Part shown: positions 9,382 to 18,634 of the stretch, piece after piece
How the letters are laid out: every line of letters starts with the position of its first letter
How positions within the stretch are numbered: position 1 is the stretch's first letter
Assembly: GCA_011763485.2 (NCBI GenBank)
Contig: JAANSK020288045.1
Coordinates: forward strand, 1 to 20,180
Reading direction: 5' to 3'
Length of the DNA stretch: 20,180 bases
Source of the DNA: Isoetes engelmannii
Taxonomy: Eukaryota > Streptophyta > Lycopodiopsida > Isoetales > Isoetaceae
The notes under the pieces: model-generated
Told to the model about the DNA's origin: nothing
Databases searched by the model: none
Seen by the model: the letters and a program-made list of their open reading frames with translations, nothing else
Translations under genes and position numbers: made by a program

Positions 9382-9437
9382 GCCACGTGAAGTCTGTATC
9401 TGTGGCCACGTAGAAGTCGTATTCTTGGCTTTAAATA
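9382..9437 (+). promoter_or_regulatory. Promoter of the LEA-like gene (two ACGT elements, TATA-like box)
   Basis: GCCACGTGAA at 9382-9391 is a G-box/ABRE core; a second ACGT element (GGCCACGTAG) lies at about 9404-9413. A TATA-like TTTAAATA follows at about 9430-9437, some 40 bp before the start codon. Paired ACGT elements close to the TATA box are the usual arrangement in ABA- and desiccation-induced LEA genes (family knowledge); induction here is inferred. Confidence 0.5.
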
Positions 9438-9474
9438 CAGGAGGGTATGTAGTTTGTTTACCGGATCGACCAGA

Positions 9475-9987
9475 ATGCAGCAAGCCCCAAGAACATCGCT
9501 GAAAGAGAATCTCAAAAATGCCGGAGCGACAATGCAGCAAGGCGTGGAGCATACTGGAGCATGGCTGGGAGGCCAAGTAATGATCTACAGCTTAAGCTTC
9601 TTTTAATTTCATATGTCATTTTTATCATGTATTTAGGGTTATAAAGCGGTGCACTTGATCATACCATACTGTCTGTTTAGATTATGAATCTCCTTCATAA
9701 AATATGTCCAAAGATTATGAATCTGCTCCTTAAAATATGTCCAAGGATTATGAATCTGCTTCTTAAAATATGTCCTTCCCCTTTGTATGGTGATGTAGGT
9801 TGATATGATGAGAGCTCCAAATGAACAAGAGGCTATGGCTGCAGAATTGAGGAAAGATGCAAGACAGGCAGCCGCCGCCGATAAGGCGGAAGCGAAGAAG
9901 GAGATGCACCATGAGCAGGCCACTGCAGAGGATATGTCAAAACAGGGTTCTGTTCCACCACCTCATAAGAATAACCCTTTTGTCTGA
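9475..9987 (+). CDS. Small LEA-like (LEA_1 / group 4 type) hydrophilic protein, two exons
   Basis: Exon 1 is 9475-9576 (34 codons, ATG at 9475, first after the TATA-like box) and exon 2 is 9799-9987; the intron has donor CAA|GTAATG and acceptor GATGTAG|GT. The joined frame encodes 96 residues with no hydrophobic segment or signal peptide. The N-terminal part (LKENLKNAGATMQQGVEHTG) and the Ala/Glu/Lys/Arg-rich middle (AMAAELRKDARQAAAADKAE) are of amphipathic-helix, disorder-prone LEA_1 style; the C-terminus is Pro-rich (VPPPHKNNPFV). Group 4 LEA proteins protect membranes and enzymes during drying, usually in cytosol or nucleus. Length is near the short end of the family. The upstream G-box/ABRE fits ABA or stress control. 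Assignment rests on composition and pattern, so a different small disordered protein remains possible. Confidence 0.55.
9680..9775. repeat. 33-bp tandem repeat, three copies, in the LEA-like gene intron
   Basis: Copies start at 9680, 9713 and 9746, each beginning gattatgaatct and ending aaaatatgtcc. Exactly 33-bp spacing with a few changes between copies. Confidence 0.9.
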
Positions 9988-10277
9988 GGCTCTCAAATGG
10001 ATATGCTAAATGGTAGAGCACAGAAATAGGGTTCCATGGTTGCAATTTTCTAGCTTTGGTTGTTAGTCTTCACGAGAACAGATGAAATGTGTACAGCCTA
10101 GACCTACTCTGCTCCTTTCAGTACTTTCTTTCATCCATTGTGTGGGTGAAATTGATGGGCCACTGCCTATCTGCAACATGTTTTCATTGTCATGAAAGAG
10201 TAGGATGCCACTTGTTTGTCAATGTGAAAAGTTATGCTAATGTTGTTTAAAAAAACTGATACAAAGAGATTGTTTTG
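9988..10277. other. Likely 3' untranslated region and downstream of the LEA-like gene
   Basis: No second gene seen. No clear AATAAA signal found; the transcript end is not resolved. Confidence 0.35.
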
Positions 10278-10325
10278 GTCATTTCTTTAATATGATATAG
10301 GTCATTTCTTTAATATGATATAAGA
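10278..10325. repeat. 24-bp perfect tandem duplication
   Basis: ggtcatttctttaatatgat followed by atag occurs twice in a row with almost no change, so it is recent or under slippage. Confidence 0.85.
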
Positions 10326-10474
10326 GGTTGGTTATCCTTTTTTACCTTTTTAAATTGTTATTCTCTTTCTTAATATTGACAAGTTCTTGATGTGTTGGTG
10401 AGATTTGGGGCATTGATGTTTCTGTGGTCATAGACAGATTTAGATTTAGAGGCTGAAAGCATGTATCCTTGTTA

Positions 10475-10740
10475 TTGTTTGTTATGTAAATACTAGTTTA
10501 ACATTATACATTGTCAAGCTATTTCTAGTATCGACTACGTCGAACTGATTGTTTTGTTTATGTAAATACTAGTTAACATGTTATATTGTGAAGACATTTC
10601 TTAGTCGTCTACTCTAGTTGAACTGATTAGGAGGGGCATGTTCTAGGGAAATGAATCTAATAATTTGATGGTTAATATTATTGGTTGGAGGGGCATATTT
10701 TAAGAAAATCAATCTAATAATTTTATGGTTAGCACGCTTG
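10475..10740. repeat. Two consecutive diverged tandem duplications
   Basis: First pair: about 10475-10550 and 10551-10622 share tatgtaaatactagtt, aacat, tcga/tcgt...cgaactgatt. Second pair: about 10625-10680 and 10684-10735 share ggaggggcat, aatctaataatt and atggtta. Both pairs are 60-75 bp units. Confidence 0.7.
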
Positions 10741-11436
10741 CCTAACTCGAGGTGACCTCTTTCTTGCAATTTTAAGCTGCCTATGTGTCAGGACACATCA
10801 GCTTATTCAAATTTATATCGTTGGATTATCGATTTTTCAATCTAGTGACCAGGAAAATTAAAAAATTCAAAAAATCGACATAGGAAAATTCAGAAAATCG
10901 CCACTGTTTTGGATCTTGACTCGAACTTCTTTCCCGGCGTGAGTCACCAGTTGCTGGGGTGCATTTCTACAACCATCAAATGGTGATGGAACGGAAGCTT
11001 AGACAAAAGGCTCATTGCTTACATCCATGTAGACTTTTGTAAAGTTCATGTTTGTTCTTTTTAGCTCATTTGAAGTTACATTCTTTGTCTTTGTCTCCTC
11101 GCCTTCTGGCAGCTTGTCCATCTCCAGTGCTATCTATACTTGTATGGTTGATGCCTGTAGAAACACAAGGTTATAGATGAATAACTAGTCCTTTATCTCT
11201 GAATCTATTGTTTCTAGATTTGCTCTGATCTATTAAGTTCATTGTTTCGGCCTTGCAAAGCAAATTGGGGAGTTATATGAGACGAAATGAACTTGCCCAG
11301 CTCTATATTTGATATGCTCATACGTTCTTCAGAATAGCATCAATGGGGTCGAATATGGTCTAACTGGCGGAGTGTTTTGCTGAGAGCTTCTTTCTTCCAC
11401 TACACATTGCATTGCATATTTCCAACAGAATTAGCT
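10741..11436. other. Gene-free stretch
   Basis: No gene recognised on either strand. Contains a small A-rich direct repeat (aggaaaatt...aaaatcg, about 10851-10901). The distal part may include promoter or earlier exons of the predicted gene that follows. Confidence 0.3.
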
Positions 11437-12740
11437 ATGGCGTGGAGACCACCAGGTCCTATCCAGGTAAGATTCCGACTTATTTTTATGAAATCTGCTG
11501 ACGTCCCACTAAAATAAAAGCGATTGAAATCACCTTGAGTTCTGTATTGCGGAAGGCCTTTTTGCTGTAGGTTGGCAGTAAGATTTGGCAGCCGTATGTA
11601 TTTGAAATCACATATTCAGGTGGTTTTCACCGCGATCATAGTTGGGAGCAAACGCGTTTGCATTTTTTTGCAAACGTTGTTTGCAAACACGGTTTGCAAA
11701 CGCGTTCGCACATGAACTAAAAATACCATAAATCAAAAGCCCATAACCAGATGAAAAGGGAAGGAAGGGGCCAGAATCAGATCATGTCTAGTTGGGATTG
11801 AGAATAAGCTAAATAAAGGAGTATTTCTGGTGAAATGCAAGTTTAAAATTCTGAAATTCGGAATGTATGAAGTATTTTTTATACATGTGTATAATACCAG
11901 ATGCAAACAAGACGTTTGCACATTTGGTGCAAACGTTTGCAAACAGTGTTTGCGTTTGCGTTTGTGTTTGCATTTGCGTTTGCTCCCAACTATGTTTTCA
12001 CGTGCTTAATTTCGTATAGATGTTCTGAATTTGTGTGCTGTGATCAGTTTCGCGTTGGACAAAGATGGTATTTCGACCTGCAGTGCTATGGAAATGGCAA
12101 GTTCGGAACAGTAGATGCCAGATGGCATGGGATATGGTGGATGCCTGTCACGGTTGCATGCTGCCCAGACCCGAATGACGGAGGAGCTCCTGCAGTAGAA
12201 GTGCATCGCATGGATGAAGGATTTAGCTGGTGAGTGATATTGTATGCAAGGGAAAGTGCGCAGAACGCCATGTCCGCTCTTCTGCAATGAGATTTCTTGC
12301 TCTTTGTTGTTCGGGAGGCCCGGTGGCAAGCAGGAGGTTTGGAATTTCGCTCAGGAAGTTTTAGTGGCTGGGTGGGCGGAGGTGCAGAATCTGGAAGTCG
12401 AAATTGCAGCTCGACTTCTTTGGAACTGGGATACAGCCAGAGGAATCCGACAGCCTGGTTAGAGCAATCGAACTACTGTGTCGGACTGCTGCGTTGAAGC
12501 ATATAGAAGCAAGGGGATTTTGGCAAGTCTGCAGAAGAGCGATTGGTTAAGCAAGGAATCTGCTGTAGATTGTTTCCGGCAATTCTTTGCAGGTGGCAGG
12601 TGAACAAAAGCAGAGGTGCAGTAGCGAAGGAGAAGTTTGGTGACGGAATCGTAAGCCCATACAAACACAGCTGCTGTGAACTGAAGGAGGTAGAGTATTG
12701 GCATAATTATTTGGGTTCGAATCCCAAGCTCTTAAATTAA
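11437..12740 (+). CDS. Predicted three-exon gene, unknown function
   Basis: Exons are proposed at 11437-11466, 12048-12229 and 12593-12740, giving 119 residues. Junctions are ATCCAG|GTAAGA with TGATCAG|TTTC, and AGCTG|GTGAGT with TTTGCAG|GTGG; all are good GT-AG matches and the phases agree. Exon 2 reads like real protein: FRVGQRWYFDLQCYG, ARWHGIWWMPVTVACC and VEVHRMDEGFSW, rich in Trp/Tyr/Phe. The pattern FxVGQ...WW..V...VEVH faintly recalls Agenet/Tudor-type chromatin reader barrels, but I do not claim that family. Exon 3 is basic then ends NYLGSNPKLLN. If the second donor is not used, translation stops at 12231-12233, giving 71 residues. The first exon is short and may not be the true start. 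The first intron carries a hAT MITE. Confidence 0.4.
11638..11993. mobile_element. 356-bp non-autonomous hAT-like MITE
   Basis: Perfect 18-bp terminal inverted repeats ATAGTTGGGAGCAAACGC (11638-11655) and its complement (11976-11993). The subterminal 60-70 bp at both ends are packed with GCAAACG/CGTTTGC motifs in both orientations (about 14 copies), including the palindrome GCAAACGCGTTTGC at 11648-11661; such subterminal clusters are where hAT transposases bind. GTTTTCAC flanks the right end directly (11994-12001) and also occurs 7 bp from the left end (11623-11630), compatible with an 8-bp hAT target duplication plus 7 unexplained bases. The centre is AT-rich and non-coding. It lies in the first intron of the predicted gene. 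Confidence 0.85.
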
Positions 12741-12744
12741 CAGT

Positions 12745-13230
12745 TTTCTAGTAGGGCTGTGAAAGCGGGTTGAAGGCATAAACCAAGGGGGTTCATAGTG
12801 GCAAACCATACATGACTAGTCAGTGAAGTGACCCTTCAAGGGGTTTTTTCTACATCAAAACATACATATACTCATACGTCGAATATGGTTTTTCTTTCAT
12901 TTACACCATACCAAGTATGGGAGGGGCTCTTTGATCTTCCAATGTCGGAGGGATCTTGTACCCTTAGTCTTTATATTTGTACATACGAAACAAGTACTTA
13001 TATGGGAGGGGTATATTTACCACTGACAAAAATGCATGTATAAGGATAGCAGGGCTTCAACATTTATGAAATTATATGGGACCTTATGGGAGGGGTTTTT
13101 CTACATGGAAATGTGTATAAGGGGGGTTTGTTCTAACCCTGTGCACGCAGATGACATCTCCTTTGTAGCTTAGGTGCATCCCCTGGAGCATAAACAGGGT
13201 TGAAGCAGGGTTCGATCGACATTTCTGTCC
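12745..13230. repeat. Unclassified repeat with TATGGGAGGGG motif
   Basis: TATGGGAGGGG occurs at 12916-12926, 13001-13011 and 13085-13095, with a related caaggggttttttctacat at about 12836 and ggggtttttctacat after the third copy. Sequence near both ends (gggttgaaggcataaacc and gcataaacagggttgaagc) is similar but not inverted. Non-coding; no family recognised. Confidence 0.45.
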
Positions 13231-14027
13231 AAACAAGGCTGTGTTCATTGCATCAGCCGCACAGATTCTAGAAGACGTGGAGGAAAATTCATGCCCTGTT
13301 CGTTGAAGGGAGACCTGGCTCGCAAATGGGTGAACAGACAGAGGTCCGGTTGCTCTAAAACGGTTCCTCTATAGCCTGATTTCGACAACACAGAACCGCA
13401 GCCATTTGGGCGCATGACATGGGCAGGGTTTCCTCCCCCCCCCCCTTTTTTTTTTTTTTTGGTATCAGCCATATGTTTAATTTGGCACCATTGAATGCAA
13501 TCGAGACCTTGGGTTCGTGCAAGAGCTTTTTTGTTCAAAATGTTGTGGGCCGTAGATCTAGAATTATAAGAGAAATATTCTGGATTTCAATGGTCCAAAA
13601 TCCCCTGCACTGGTTTATGATATTTATTGGGGTATGTCTTGGATTTGGTACAGGTGCCCCATTATTGCCTCAAAGGGTTGTAGCATCATCTTCCGCTCTG
13701 TTGACATGATAACATGATATTTTTTTTATGGGCTGCATACTTAATACTACTATCAGATCCTTAGTGAGTGATGGTCACCTGTAATTTTTATTTCTTATTT
13801 CTTGTTTTTCTCTCCCCATACTGGCATCCTCTACATATGAAATAGTGGTTAAGGTCCACCTTCCAAGTTTACCTCTTGTCAAATGGCTGTTGTCTATTGC
13901 CAAATTGGAGGATTAGATTGGACACCCATGATTAAAAAAAATGTTTGAAATCTATAAGATGCACGATGCTCGAGATATTAATAGGATAAAAATATTACCT
14001 AAGAATTTATGAGACCGTATAGAGAAA
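13231..14027. other. Gene-free stretch with C11T15 tract
   Basis: No gene recognised. A compound homopolymer of 11 C then 15 T lies at 13435-13460. Other open frames here show no family features. Confidence 0.4.
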
Positions 14028-14246
14028 ATGACATGGCAATACGTGAAACCCTTCGTTTACTACTCAGCAGTTGCATCTCTGCCAATTTGCCAAGACAAGC
14101 TGCCCTGTGATGCTGGTGCAGATATTTCTCTAGAGAAATTGAGTCTGGAAAAGGACGATGCTCTTAAAAATGTGGAGCAGCATGTGATGGCAAGAAAAAG
14201 AGAGGCGCAGGCAGAGGGAGATAAACAGTTGTGTTGTGCTGGATAG
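14028..14246 (+). CDS. Uncertain small open frame
   Basis: 72 codons from ATG at 14028. The second half (LEKLSLEKDDALKNVEQHVMARKREAQAEGD) is charged and could form a helix or be an exon end, but no domain, splice partner or promoter is evident. Listed only as a candidate; it may be chance. Confidence 0.12.
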   Translation: MTWQYVKPFVYYSAVASLPICQDKLPCDAGADISLEKLSLEKDDALKNVEQHVMARKREAQAEGDKQLCCAG

Positions 14247-14437
14247 GGGGAACATTCTTGTTCATGCGCGCTGTTTTATGCTTCGTCATGGCAGGAAGCA
14301 GAGGAGAGCTGCCCTGTGGTATGTGCTCACAAGAATGTTGTCCACATGGCAATTCGTCTTCTCACGGGGGATGTGAGCTAGGTTTGCGGATAGTTGCGTT
14401 TGATTCCAATGTACCCAGTTTGTTTTATTTGGATTAT

Positions 14438-14447
14438 GCCACGTGAA
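14438..14447. promoter_or_regulatory. G-box/ABRE copy
   Basis: GCCACGTGAA, identical to the copies at 8920, 9382 and 20014. No gene start recognised nearby. Confidence 0.3.
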
Positions 14448-14484
14448 AATGCAGCTTGCTCTGGTTTTTCTGTACATACACTAT

Positions 14485-14835
14485 AAAGTATGTCTTGATT
14501 TGCGGCATTAATTAGCGGCAAATATACTAAAGTGGCATTTTTTTGGCCATATTTAGTCGTGACACATTAAAAAATGCCACTATATTTGGGGACTTATTTT
14601 TGCCCCAATTGAATACAATAGTGGCATTTTTTTGTTGTTTTTTTTAGGCATTTAAATATGCCTTGATTTGCGGCATATTTAGCGGCAAAAGACTAAAGCG
14701 GCATTTTTATGTGCCACATTTAGTCGGGACACTTAAAAAAATGCCACAATATTTGGGGATTAATTTTTGCCTTAATTGAAAAAAATAATGGCATTTTTTT
14801 GTTGCATTTTTTTGAGGCATTTCAATATGCCTTTT
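14485..14835. repeat. 168-bp tandem duplication rich in GGCATTTTT inverted motifs
   Basis: Copy 1 (about 14485-14652) and copy 2 (about 14653-14835) align throughout, both starting near tatg.cttgatttgcggcat and sharing tagtcg.gacac and atatttgggga. Inside copy 1 AGTGGCATTTTTT (14531-14543) is the exact complement of 14569-14581. The unit looks like a MITE or satellite monomer; family not recognised. Confidence 0.8.
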
Positions 14836-15010
14836 AATATGCCATTATTGTAATATGGGTACAAATTTCTTAATAGAACAACTTTTATAATCCTTTGTCC
14901 CCTTTTTTGGGGTTTTGATCCGAGCCATTGGTTTTTTGGGGATTCAATCTCAACCGTCGATCAAAACGTGATGAGGTGGCACGAATATTTATGCATTTAA
15001 TGTTTGGGAA
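14836..15010. other. Gene-free spacer with plant-repeat-like start
   Basis: ttttgatccgagccattggt...caatctcaaccgtcgatcaaaac at about 14916-14966 resembles sequence common in plant MITE and intergenic repeats. No gene seen. Confidence 0.3.
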
Positions 15011-15017
15011 GGACGAA

Positions 15018-15386
15018 ATTCCACTTGCGGCTGTTGAAGCGTGGCTTTTAAGAGAGGGTCAATCGAATGCCAGGATTCAAGAACTGCCTTTCATAGCATC
15101 GATTCCACTTCAATAGGTAGTTTAGCATCGGATTTAGGTTTGGATTGCCAGAAATAGCTTGATAATTGCTGGATAACTGTCAGCCAATCTGGCTGACATT
15201 TGTGGAGAAAGAAAATTGCGGGCAAGAAGATGTTGACACGGATCCACCAAAATCATGGATCTGCATCCACGATTCTTTTTTGCCAAAGCTGTTCCACGCT
15301 AGTGGAATCTCGATGAGCGGCAGTTGTAGACTTGAATCTACACAGTTGCAACCAAAACAGAGAAAGGCCACTGCCGCAAGTGGAAT
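15018..15386. repeat. 369-bp unit bounded by 14-bp inverted repeats
   Basis: ATTCCACTTGCGGC (15018-15031) is the perfect complement of 15373-15386. Within it the string ATTCCACT or its complement recurs (about 15103 and 15302), and agtggaatctcg is present twice (about 15301 and 15379). Probably a foldback/MITE derivative; flanking target duplications were not found. Confidence 0.55.
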
Positions 15387-15476
15387 CTCGCCCTGAGGTG
15401 GCACAAGCAATTAAGCATCCTTAATAAATTTTGTGGGTGGGCTAGTGACGTGGCTTGCATTAACAAAAAAGAAAAA

Positions 15477-15496
15477 CAGACTCTATATAGAGTCTG
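15477..15496. repeat. 20-bp perfect palindrome
   Basis: CAGACTCTATATAGAGTCTG is its own reverse complement with no spacer, centred on a TATATA core. Confidence 0.9.
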
Positions 15497-15574
15497 TGGA
15501 ATGCCAGTTATGAATATATATGAAGTATGAGTCTGTGGTGGGCACATTCAGTTTCTGTGATGCTTCATAGACAA

Positions 15575-15725
15575 AAATATATGTTCTATTTGACAGTTTG
15601 TTTCAATGCAAATTTTGGTCCCGTGTAATATATGTGTTCTACTTGAGAGTTTCGTCCCCATGTGATTTATGTGCTCTATTTGACAGTTTGCTTCCTATAT
15701 GTGTTCTATTTGAGCGTTCTTTTCA
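15575..15725. repeat. Minisatellite-like repeat, about four degenerate copies
   Basis: Blocks of the form atatgtgttctatttgacagttt recur at about 15581, 15629, 15668 and 15700 with spacers of changing length. A related short series (gccactt..., three copies) follows at about 15832-15890. Confidence 0.65.
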
Positions 15726-16314
15726 CAATATACATGAATGCAAATGGTGAAACATTGCAATAACTTCTAGTTCAACTTGTTCAACTTATTGGATGAATAC
15801 AAATAGTGAAACGTCAACAAGTTGCTGTTCTTGCCACTTATATTCATGTTGTGTTGCCACTTGTAAGCAAAACATAGATTTGCCACTTGTAGGGCTCATG
15901 TTTTTTCCTGTAATGTCAATGGTTTATTTTGATTGTCCAAAACCTGGACTATCAAAAGGACCAAAAACAAACAATAACAATAACTGTGAAACTCCAAAAG
16001 GACCAAAAATGAGAAGAAAACTGTTTTTCCACAAACGTCAAGGAAAGTGAGTCTGTCATTCCAGCTTTTGAGCCAATGGCAGCTTTTGACCCAATGGCAA
16101 GAGGCCATCTGGCGTTGATTCTTAGCAAGAATCGAAATCGGGGTAGGCATTCTACGCTCCGGTGAATTCAACCTGCCAGAACCAGTTATCCATAAAAAAT
16201 CAAAGAGAAATAATTGCCTAATCTTTTGGATTCTTCATCTCCATTGCTGCCTTTGCTAGCTTTCCTTGATTCTTCAACTTCGTTGCTGATTTAGTCGTTC
16301 CTTTCCTTGACGTA
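15726..16314. other. Gene-free stretch
   Basis: No convincing gene. Contains a short tandem duplication cagcttttgagccaatggca at about 16061-16100 (two copies, one difference) and doubled 'actatcaaaaggaccaaaaa / actccaaaaggaccaaaaa' near 15948-16010. Confidence 0.35.
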
Positions 16315-16459
16315 GTGGAAAAGCAGATGGTCTGGCATTCCATAGTGGAGGGAGCCGCTGTGGCAACGGGTCGTGCCTGCCACAGCACTCCCTCCACTCC
16401 AGAATGCCATGCCACAATGCTCCCTCCACTCCAGAATGCCATCCCATCTGCCTTTCCAC
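16315..16459. repeat. 145-bp foldback with about 50-nt arms
   Basis: 16315-16364 pairs with 16410-16459 over roughly 50 bases with few mismatches (GTGGAAA.GCAGATGG..TGGCATTC at the outer end). The right arm is partly duplicated: a 31-32-bp unit containing ctccctccactccagaatgc occurs at 16378-16409 and again at 16410-16441, so the left arm could pair with either. A long imperfect RNA stem would form if transcribed, as in young miRNA or siRNA loci; it may instead be a MITE. Confidence 0.75.
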
Positions 16460-17148
16460 ATTACATGAAATACCACGGGCATGAATATACATGTTTTGTA
16501 TCGCCCCATTTACAATCTGTGGATTTTATTGTTTCTTTTAAAATTTACTTGCAACGGTTGGAATGGGACCAATTTAATGAAAACATAAAGTACAGTCTAT
16601 ATTTACAGCTGAAGCATCAGTGAACACTCAAAATTTTACACCACCTTCGTGTCCAAAACTTGCAACCAATCAACCTGTTTTAACAACCTGCTTCCTTTCC
16701 TATACTTTCCAAATAAAACCTATGGATACCACAGCCCTGTTTGACATCAAGACATAAGAGAAGGTAGACTAGTCCCCAGAAAAGGATCCTGTATTTAGAG
16801 AATGCTTGTATACAATTTTCCCGAAGGACTGCATTGCAAAATCTTGAAGAACATGGAAATAATGCCTCTGTTCCCAAAAGGCAAATCCTTATTACAACAC
16901 CAGAACCTATTGGCATTGGGCTATTGTGAAAAGCATAGAAAGTACCATCTTACAACCTTGCAAACTAAAAAGAGTACTTCCTGCTTGGTACAACACAAAT
17001 GCAAAAAAGGGAAGTGAACCTTAAACTACCAAAATATCTTACAATAATACCTAGCTCAACCAAACAGCCCAATCAATCTGATGGATCACTGGTATCCTAT
17101 ATGCGGTCACCCTTTCCATCTGAGATATCATTTTGAGATCGAACATAA
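16460..17148 (-). other. Downstream/3' untranslated region of the ARL8 gene
   Basis: No separate gene seen. On the minus strand an AATAAA hexamer corresponds to 16525-16530, about 620 bp after the ARL8 stop; this is a possible but unproven poly(A) signal. Confidence 0.35.
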
Positions 17149-18604
17149 TCAACTCTTCGTTTTAGAGTGCTTCACAAGCCAATCAATGACAGCATCAATG
17201 TTTGTGGAATTTTTGCAAGATATCATATGGCAGCAAACCTCCCTATCACTGATGCGAAGAAGGCCCCTGGAACATATACAATATAATGTTTTGATTAGAC
17301 CAATGTCAGGCAAAGTCATGTAAATGCAGCCACATGCCCACACAAATTTAACTCACATCTGATCAGTTAATGCCTGCTTTGAAAGTGCATCTGGCTTGTC
17401 AACCTTATTACCCAAAACAAGAAGCGGAATGCCAGACAAAGAAGGCTTGCTTAAGAGGTCATGAAGCTCGTCTTTCGATATTGCCATATTATCTCTGTCA
17501 GATGCATCAACCACATACCTGAAAACCAACAGAAGAAAAGGCTGTGATGTTTGTTCTTTTGGTCTATTCTACCAGCTAACAAAAATGACGATACAGGTTA
17601 GCATCCTCACACAATAGCAGATACTCCACGACAGTAGCGCTCCCACATACTCCGAAAGCGTGGCTGGCCTCCTAAATCCCATAATTTAATTGTGACATTA
17701 CCTTTTGAAACTTTTCGCATGTTAAAACCAACCTGCACTCTCATCAAAACAAAATGATATAAAGAAAGACAACATAAATATATAAGAGAGCTCAGCTATA
17801 ACATCACACTTACTGTGGGTATCATATCTTCACTAAAACCACCAGTCTGTCCAAAGAGAATGCAAGCGAATTAGTCATGAATAGCAAAATAAAACTAGAA
17901 AGATTAAACAATTTCCATGAATGAGCTTATCATACCGCAACAACATTGACGAGTGAAGTCTTCCCCGCATTCTGTAATCCTATCAAAGATAGTTCCATTT
18001 CTTGTTTGAAAAAGAGGCTGCAATATCAAGACTATCCAAATCAGCCATCATCATAGATTATAATTGATAATTACATAAAATTCGTGCCTTAATAACAATA
18101 CTTATGTGTCCACCCATAACCATCAGAATGGACAGGCTCCTTAAAAAGCATATGAAGAATATGTTGATTATCCTACTATAAATACACATATTGGCAAGTT
18201 AGCATTTTCTGAAGTTGCTCCTAAAACTACACATTTCAGGATCCCCAAAGTACTGAGTAGCAACTTTGGCATTACAGCCCTGGATGGTGACTGGCATGGA
18301 GGCACTAGATGGCAAGACGTTTGCTGCTAAGTAAGGTGCAATACAATGTCAATACAATGTCAGGCATGGGAACACTACATTGCAAGACGGTTGCTGCTAA
18401 ACAAAAAGCAATACAATCTCAGAAATAGTCGCAGCACATTGCCAGACGTTTGCTGCTAAGTAAGAACCAATACAATCATATCTTCATCCTAGTTCACTAT
18501 AAGCACAATTGTTATACCCTACAGTTGAATAACTGGTTTATCCATTAAACTTAAGTTGGTACTCACCTGCGAAGCCAATTCAGAAACGTCTCCCAGATTC
18601 CCAT
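17149..18604 (-). CDS. ARL8: ADP-ribosylation factor-like GTPase ARL8, six exons
   Basis: Coding exons in transcript order: 18604-18567, 18017-17936, 17846-17814, 17732-17611, 17518-17357, 17266-17149. All introns are GT-AG with agreeing phases, and the joined frame is 184 residues, the family's usual length. The start fits plant context (AACAATGGG). Key parts: N-terminal helix [10 protein letters not shown] with Gly2; P-loop GLQNAGKT (26-33); switch I Thr51 in MIPTVGFNM; switch II WDLGGQ (69-74); NKVD base-binding motif (129-132); SCK motif (162-164). The stretches [10 protein letters not shown] and DREVCC..ISCK are hallmarks of ARL8 rather than ARF1 or SAR1. ARL8 cycles GDP/GTP and works on late endosome/lysosome or vacuole membranes in traffic; plant ARL8 is also known as a tobamovirus host factor. 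No damaging change seen, so it should be functional. Confidence 0.97.
18290..18478. repeat. 59-bp tandem repeat, three copies, in ARL8 intron 1
   Basis: Copies at about 18290-18359, 18360-18418 and 18419-18478 share the core gcaagacgtttgctgctaa and gcaatacaat. Copy 1 has an extra internal doubling of caatacaatgt. Intron 1 spans 18018-18566. Confidence 0.85.
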
Positions 18605-18634
18605 TGTTCTCCAATTCAGAATGTTTCCTGGAGT

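Noticed and set aside
12244-12497. Two overlapping frames between exons 2 and 3 of the predicted gene
   Set aside because: Both are open by chance in a GC-richer stretch; neither gives better splice phases than the proposed intron, though an alternative exon cannot be excluded.
13446-13476. TGGTATCAG after the poly-T, resembling an LTR primer-binding site
   Set aside because: Only about 9 bases match, no LTR end or coding region accompanies it, and it directly follows a homopolymer.
13419-13709. Open frame including a run of Phe
   Set aside because: The Phe run is the C/T homopolymer; the remainder shows no recognisable domain.
13960-14000. Possible MHD-like motif of an NB-ARC resistance gene (KMHDARDI)
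   Set aside because: No P-loop, kinase-2 or leucine-rich repeats nearby; a few residues only.
15793-16050. 85-codon open frame on the plus strand
   Set aside because: Low-complexity Cys/Thr and Asn runs arise from local short repeats; no domain, splice site or promoter support.
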